The notes beneath the pieces were generated by a model, which made no database searches, was not told the DNA's origin, and saw only the letters and a list, made by a program, of their open reading frames with translations. The position numbers and the translations under genes are program-made. Shown here one piece after another: positions 41,710 to 45,849 of a DNA stretch of 45,849 nt. The first letter of the stretch is position 1; each line of letters opens with the position of its first letter. Source of the DNA: RGIG464 sp045599585. GTDB taxonomy: Bacteria; Myxococcota_A; Bradymonadia; UBA4248. The stretch covers positions 1-45,849 of the forward strand of contig JAZRWH010000036.1 of the NCBI GenBank assembly GCA_045599585.1. The letters run 5' to 3'.

Positions 41710-44028
41710 ATGAATCAAAAGAAAATTACAACGCTGATCACAACACTACCGTTGACGATCCTTATGATCATCATCATTTTGTGTTCGATCATCGGTAATA
41801 TTCACAGCAAGCTTTTGTCGGTCGCTGAATCGAATTGGTCCGGATATAGTGAGCTCCGCGCTGAGCCCGAAAGACCCACGTGTGACGTCGTTGCAGACGA
41901 TGCACAGGGGGCTGCGCCTGCCGCTGATAATTCTGGTATCGATGAAGACTTCATCAATGATCTTTTTGATGACGAGGAAATCGTCGTCTCAGATCAGGCT
42001 AAAGAAGCTGCTAAAGCCGAATGTGAAAGAAAAATTGCCAAATATGAGTCTATCGTCGAAAGACGAAATAACAGTTCACTTAAGACCTACGTTGCTGTTG
42101 AACAAGCGATTGGCTTCGTTGCTGCCAACGCTTCCCGATTTAATGCTCAATTTCTTCAGCTCGTTTTCCTGTTTTGTGCCCTCGCAGCAACACTTAATCG
42201 TCAGCATTTAGGACTCCGTTCCCCTGCAACAAAGCGCGAAGACCGTTTGAGCCAAATTGCTCAGTTAGTCGGGAACATCGCCGTCCTTGGCTCTTTTATT
42301 ACTTATTATAACCTCGTTTCGCACGATATCGTGATTTGGATCGCTGCTTTCGCTGCAATGGCTTTGGCAAATATTTATTTGATTTGTAAGCCGCTTGCTG
42401 ATTCCGAACCTGATCAAAGTGGTGCTGTTGTAAAGAAATCATGGACAAAAGCGTTATTTGGTATTCCTCTTTACGCTTATATGGCCGTCATCTGCTCGAT
42501 ATACTTCCTCGCGATGATGCACCCGACGGGTATTGCAATTTCACTTAATAAAATTAGCGAAAATGCAACGTCTTATACCAATGTCGCCTTGTATGTATTT
42601 AGCGGTATGATCCTCAAAAATACGACGATCGCCGACAAGTTTTTGTCGATTATTCGTCCTTGGAAGCTTTCCTCCGAACTTCTCGTATTTTGTATCGTAT
42701 TGCTTTCGGCTGTCCCAACTGCGTATTCAGGTGCTTCGGGTATCTTTGTTATCGCGGCTGGTGCCATTATTTACAAAGAATTCAAAAAATCTGGTGTTCG
42801 TGACTCACTCGCACTTGCGGGTACTGCTATGAGTGGCTCGATGGGCATCGTGCTTAGTCCATGTCTGCTCGTCGTTATTATTGCTGCTTTGTGCAAGGAT
42901 GTTAAGACTGCGGAACTCTACCATGCCGGCCTTAACGTATTCTTCGTTAATATTTTTGTTTTCGCCTGTGTTCTGCTCTTTACGCGCAAAGACAAGCTTC
43001 AGTGTGAAAATCCGCTGATCGCCTTCCCGGCGATGCTCAAAAATTGCATTCCTGTTTTGCCGCATATTGCGATCGGTGCAGTCGTTATCCTTTTCTTTGA
43101 ATTCGTTTTAGGGGCGAGCTTTAACGAGTACTCTGTACCTTATATCCTTCCGTTCATGCTTATCTGTATGCTGATCTATGATCGAATTACAGAACGCCGC
43201 GCGTATGACAAGGCTTTGGCGACGGCAAATGCTGCTTCGGTCGAAACTAGCTCTGAAGAAACAGCTTCTGATTCGAAATCTTCTACATCAGAAACAAAAC
43301 AAACCACTGAATCTATAAAAGAATTAGCCAAAGAAACCAATTCCGTCGAATCAAATTCAGAAACCAAATCGGCGAATGACGAAGCTTCCCAAAATACTGC
43401 TGCGGCAACTCCGGTGGCAGCGTTGGCTAAAGAAGCGGCTGTTTCTGAGGATGATCAGGCTAAAGTTCCGAGCGAGCGACCGCAGGGAATTGGTAGAGCT
43501 CTGCTTGATAGTGCGGATGCAACGGCCAATGCGTCGGGGGCATTGCTCACACTCATGGGACTCAGCGTTTGCCTCGGCGGTATTCTTGAACGTGCCAATA
43601 TCGCAAGCCTCTTCCCCGAAAAATTCTCTTCAAAATTCGTTGCGATGGGCGTGCTCGTCGTTATCCTCGTCTTTATTGGTATGATCATGGATCCCTATGG
43701 CGCTGTCATTCTCGTCAGTGCCACGATGACCCAGATTGCACCTCAAAATGGCATCGACATTGTACAGTTCTGGTTGGTCGTCCTTTGTGCTTTCGAGCTT
43801 GGTTACCTCACGCCGCCGGTTGCGCTCAATCAGCTCCTTACGCGTCAGGTCGTCGGCGAAAAAGGTTACGAATACGAAGAATCGCCAGATCGTCCCAAGA
43901 AGTTCTGGTATCGTCACGAACGCATTTTACTTCCGTTGACGGTTAAAGGTATTGTCCTTTTACTCGTTGCGTTCATGCCGCTTATCATCAACGAAATTCG
44001 CTGGATGCTTAGTTCGCTCATGAAATAA
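41710..44028 (+). CDS. Fused TRAP-type permease (small plus large subunit) with an acidic insert
   Basis: Inner-membrane permease, 772 aa from MNQKK (an upstream TTG frame lies over the hairpin and is unlikely). The N-terminal part (about 1-230) has one helix, a long acidic periplasmic or cytoplasmic loop (about 40-120) and three more helices, matching DctQ-type small subunits. The rest is the DctM-type large subunit, recognised by YSGASGIFVIAAGAI, AMSGSMGIVLSP and the end segment MDPYGAVILVSATMTQI ... GIDIVQFWLV ... TPPVALNQLL. Between two halves of the large subunit lies a long Ser/Thr/Glu/Lys-rich hydrophilic insert (about 490-590) not usual in the family. It is the last gene of the operon. 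Confidence 0.75.
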   Translation: MNQKKITTLITTLPLTILMIIIILCSIIGNIHSKLLSVAESNWSGYSELRAEPERPTCDVVADDAQGAAPAADNSGIDEDFINDLFDDEEIVVSDQAKEAAKAECERKIAKYESIVERRNNSSLKTYVAVEQAIGFVAANASRFNAQFLQLVFLFCALAATLNRQHLGLRSPATKREDRLSQIAQLVGNIAVLGSFITYYNLVSHDIVIWIAAFAAMALANIYLICKPLADSEPDQSGAVVKKSWTKALFGIPLYAYMAVICSIYFLAMMHPTGIAISLNKISENATSYTNVALYVFSGMILKNTTIADKFLSIIRPWKLSSELLVFCIVLLSAVPTAYSGASGIFVIAAGAIIYKEFKKSGVRDSLALAGTAMSGSMGIVLSPCLLVVIIAALCKDVKTAELYHAGLNVFFVNIFVFACVLLFTRKDKLQCENPLIAFPAMLKNCIPVLPHIAIGAVVILFFEFVLGASFNEYSVPYILPFMLICMLIYDRITERRAYDKALATANAASVETSSEETASDSKSSTSETKQTTESIKELAKETNSVESNSETKSANDEASQNTAAATPVAALAKEAAVSEDDQAKVPSERPQGIGRALLDSADATANASGALLTLMGLSVCLGGILERANIASLFPEKFSSKFVAMGVLVVILVFIGMIMDPYGAVILVSATMTQIAPQNGIDIVQFWLVVLCAFELGYLTPPVALNQLLTRQVVGEKGYEYEESPDRPKKFWYRHERILLPLTVKGIVLLLVAFMPLIINEIRWMLSSLMK

Positions 44029-44039
44029 TCATGAATCTT

Positions 44040-44078
44040 AAAAAAGCGCGTCTTAACTTTGTGAGATGCGCTTTTTTT
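44040..44078 (+). terminator. Terminator of the TRAP operon
   Basis: AAAGCGCGTCT, loop, AGATGCGCTTT and TTTT, 11 bp past the permease stop. Confidence 0.85.
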
Positions 44079-44100
44079 GTTTTTTTCGGTTGGGATGCAA

Positions 44101-44292
44101 AGGGGGAGGTCTCCCCCTGAGCCGCTATTGCCTTCGAGTGAGGTTAGGCTGCTGGATATGACATTTCAGCGCTCATGTGTTTTGCAGCGTGAATGCAGTT
44201 AATCTTAAGAAAGGAGCGTATTGCCTTGTAATGGGTGAGATTCATTACGAAAATTCGTCGTTTATTGGCGAAGGCAATACGCGGCTACCCTC
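44101..44292 (-). repeat. G5-framed bulged-G element L8 with a compensatory outer stem
   Basis: 192 bp, the largest copy. Minus strand: GAGAGGGTAGCCGC, G, TATTGCCTTCG / CGAAGGCAATA (11-bp inner stem), GCGGCTCA, GGGGGA-GACC-TCCCCC. All other L copies have AGCGGC opposite GCCGCT in the outer stem; this one has AGCCGC opposite GCGGCT, so both sides changed together and pairing is kept. Confidence 0.85.
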
Positions 44293-44320
44293 TCTTGCCG
44301 TGGGCGTCAACCTCATTGAG

Positions 44321-44350
44321 GCGCGCCGTATCGCTTTGCGATAGGCGCGC
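44321..44350 (+). repeat. Short bulged-G hairpin S10
   Basis: GCGCGCC, G, TATCGC, loop TTT, GCGATA, GGCGCGC. Both stems perfect. Confidence 0.75.
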
Positions 44351-44356
44351 GGCGGA

Positions 44357-44381
44357 GCCGTATTCGCCTTGGCGAATAGGC
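44357..44381 (+). repeat. Short bulged-G hairpin S11
   Basis: GCC, G, TATTCGCC, loop TT, GGCGAATA, GGC, with further GAAGCC complement beyond. Next to S10. Confidence 0.7.
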
Positions 44382-44467
44382 GAAGCCTATAAAATAAAAT
44401 GCATAATATCTAAGTCATTGTATTTAGTGGATAATGATCTGTAATTTGTAGAAATAAGTTTTATGAA

Positions 44468-44505
44468 ACAACGTCGTTGTCAATGCATGACGTTGCATGT
44501 TAGAG
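44468..44505 (+). promoter_or_regulatory. Palindrome overlapping a weak promoter of the rubrerythrin fusion gene
   Basis: ACAACG-T-CGTTGT (44468-44480) is a perfect palindrome with one central base. It overlaps TTGTCA (44477-44482), and TTAGAG (44500-44505) lies 17 bp on. The layout fits an operator at the -35 of an oxidative-stress gene. Neither a regulator nor a Fur/PerR-type consensus is established. Confidence 0.3.
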
Positions 44506-44570
44506 TTTGGTAAGGTGGCCTTAGGAATGATTTGCCACATTTAACCGCACAAAAATAGGAGATTTTGCCG

Positions 44571-45797
44571 ATGGATGCTCGCGCTCTTTTTAATCTCAGC
44601 TATGGCCTTTATATTATCGCTGCACAAGATGAAAATACGCATCACCGAGCTGCATGCGTCGTAAATACTGTCCTTCAGGTGACTGATAATCCGCCATGTC
44701 TCGTCATTGCTGTGAATAAAAACAACGACACGCACGACACGATCCTTAAGTCAAAACGCTTTTCGATTTCGGTGCTTGACCAGTCTACGAAGTTTGAAAC
44801 GATTAAACATTTTGGTTTTCAGTCGAGTCGAAACGTCGACAAATTCGTCAATTGCCCCGTTGATGTTCAAATGGTCGACGCATTGCCGCGCGTCATTCAA
44901 GGCGTCAACACGATCATTACATGCACGGTCACCAAAACGATTGATCTAGGCACACACTCGCTATTTTTAGCCGATATCAACGATGCAGAAATCATTGGAT
45001 CGCGTCCGACACTGACGTATTCTTATTATCAACAGAATATTAAACCTAAACCTCAGGCACCAAAATCGACAAAGACAGTATGGAGATGTGAAGTCTGCGG
45101 CTTTGAGATCGAAGCAGAAGAACTACCGGACGATTACGTTTGTCCGCTTTGTGGACACGGAAAAGACGCTTTTGTAAAAGTTTCTGCAACAACGAAGCCA
45201 GAACCCGAATCAGCTTCGTTAAGCGTCGATACCTTTGCGGCTGAAGAATTTGGCACCTCTAAGCTCAAGGGTACGCAGACGGAGGTCAATCTTCAGGCAG
45301 CCTTTTCGGGCGAATCTCAGGCTCGCAACAAATACACGTATTTTGCAAGTCAAGCGCGTAAAGAAGGTTATGAGCAGCTCGCTAAGATCTTTGTCGAAAC
45401 GGCAGAAAACGAAAAAGAGCATGCTAAAATCTGGTTTAAATTGCTCCACGGCGGTAAAGTTCCGTCGACGACAGAGAATCTTTTAGCTGCGGCCGATGGC
45501 GAAAACTACGAATGGACGGACATGTATGCGCAGTTTGCGAAAGATGCTCGTGAAGAGGGTTTTGTGCGTATTGCAGCCTTGTTTGATATGGTTGGTGCCA
45601 TCGAAAAACACCACGAAGCGCGCTATCGCAAGCTTCTTCAAAATATTGAAGATCGCGTTGTTTTTAGCCGCGAGGGCGATGCCGTATGGCAGTGCAGCGT
45701 TTGCGGACACATCGTTATCGGCAAATCCGCGCCTAAAGCCTGCCCTGTGTGCGGCTATGACCAGGGGTACTTCCAGATTAAAGCCGAAAACTACTAA
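44571..45797 (+). CDS. Flavin reductase-rubredoxin-rubrerythrin fusion
   Basis: A 408-aa three-part redox protein. Residues about 1-155 are a flavin reductase-like FMN-binding domain (the NADH-facing half of high-molecular-weight rubredoxin). Residues about 168-205 are rubredoxin (CEVCG and CPLCG). Residues about 225-365 are rubrerythrin with the diiron ferritin-like fold (GESQARNKYTYFASQAR, ENEKEHA, VGAIEKHHEARY), and the last 35 residues are a second rubredoxin (CSVCG and CPVCG). Electrons can therefore run from FMN through rubredoxin to the diiron peroxide site in one chain, which would detoxify H2O2 in an anaerobe. A TTG at 44565 adds two residues; AGGAG sits 9 bp before the ATG at 44571. 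No gene overlaps it. Confidence 0.92.
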   Translation: MDARALFNLSYGLYIIAAQDENTHHRAACVVNTVLQVTDNPPCLVIAVNKNNDTHDTILKSKRFSISVLDQSTKFETIKHFGFQSSRNVDKFVNCPVDVQMVDALPRVIQGVNTIITCTVTKTIDLGTHSLFLADINDAEIIGSRPTLTYSYYQQNIKPKPQAPKSTKTVWRCEVCGFEIEAEELPDDYVCPLCGHGKDAFVKVSATTKPEPESASLSVDTFAAEEFGTSKLKGTQTEVNLQAAFSGESQARNKYTYFASQARKEGYEQLAKIFVETAENEKEHAKIWFKLLHGGKVPSTTENLLAAADGENYEWTDMYAQFAKDAREEGFVRIAALFDMVGAIEKHHEARYRKLLQNIEDRVVFSREGDAVWQCSVCGHIVIGKSAPKACPVCGYDQGYFQIKAENY

Positions 45798-45849
45798 ACT
45801 CGGGTTTCATACCTATAAAGCGCGCTTCGCCTATGCACCATGCGGTGCA

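Noticed and set aside
1..45849. tRNA, rRNA and CRISPR arrays
   Set aside because: I saw no T-loop motif with acceptor stem, no rRNA-like sequence and no regularly spaced repeats; a covariance scan would be needed to exclude degenerate tRNAs.

Overview
The window looks like chromosome from a Gram-negative bacterium of the former Deltaproteobacteria, most like Myxococcota/Bradymonadota. The reasons are a type II secretion (T2SS) cluster in the order gspC-D-E-F-G, lipobox lipoproteins with Cys-rich repeats joined to FG-GAP repeats, a Hanks-type Ser/Thr kinase, and a sigma54-activator-like AAA protein. A flavin reductase-rubredoxin-rubrerythrin fusion suggests an anaerobe or microaerophile that meets oxygen. 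The taxonomic reading is inference; there is no rRNA gene and I found no tRNA gene.

Layout. 1-2.3 kb: a structured 226-bp element, a Cys-rich lipoprotein, and fragments of a miniature transposon. 2.3-16.3 kb, all on the minus strand: a PHA-system-like small protein, a membrane PDZ/AAA/Fis-like regulator, rplC standing alone, rlmI-smpB-cold-shock protein, thiL with a methyltransferase, a Ser/Thr kinase, a MORN-like small protein, dut, and glmS with a small membrane protein. 16.3-17.2 kb: a gene-free strand-switch zone with hairpins, a 164-bp MITE carrying a perfect 9-bp target duplication, and an IS remnant. 17.2-34.4 kb, plus strand: an Eco57I-like adenine methyltransferase, a 971-residue surface lipoprotein, comM, and the T2SS cluster. 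Within the T2SS cluster a tandem duplication has made a gspD'-'gspC chimera broken by one extra C. 34.4-45.8 kb: dtd, a coiled-coil membrane protein, a zinc-ribbon protein, an SH3/NlpC-P60 hydrolase without a signal peptide, a three-gene TRAP-type transporter operon (TatT-like lipoprotein, binding protein, fused permease), and the rubrerythrin fusion.

The most unusual signal is non-coding. At least nineteen palindromic elements sit only between genes. They share one design: a GC-rich outer stem, one unpaired G, then a TAT/ATA step that opens a variable inner stem. Eight of them are also framed by G5/C5 tracts and carry a second hairpin. Both stems differ between copies but stay complementary, including a paired C/G swap in the copy at 44.1 kb. 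This points to selection, or a copying mechanism, acting on structure rather than sequence. I do not recognise the family; a REP/RAYT-like system is one hypothesis.

Working together: the T2SS genes would export folded periplasmic proteins, and the large lipoproteins are plausible surface partners. TatT, the binding protein and the permease would form one high-affinity importer. SmpB (trans-translation) is translationally coupled to a cold-shock RNA-binding protein. The remaining genes (glmS, dut, thiL, dtd, rlmI, rplC) are housekeeping.
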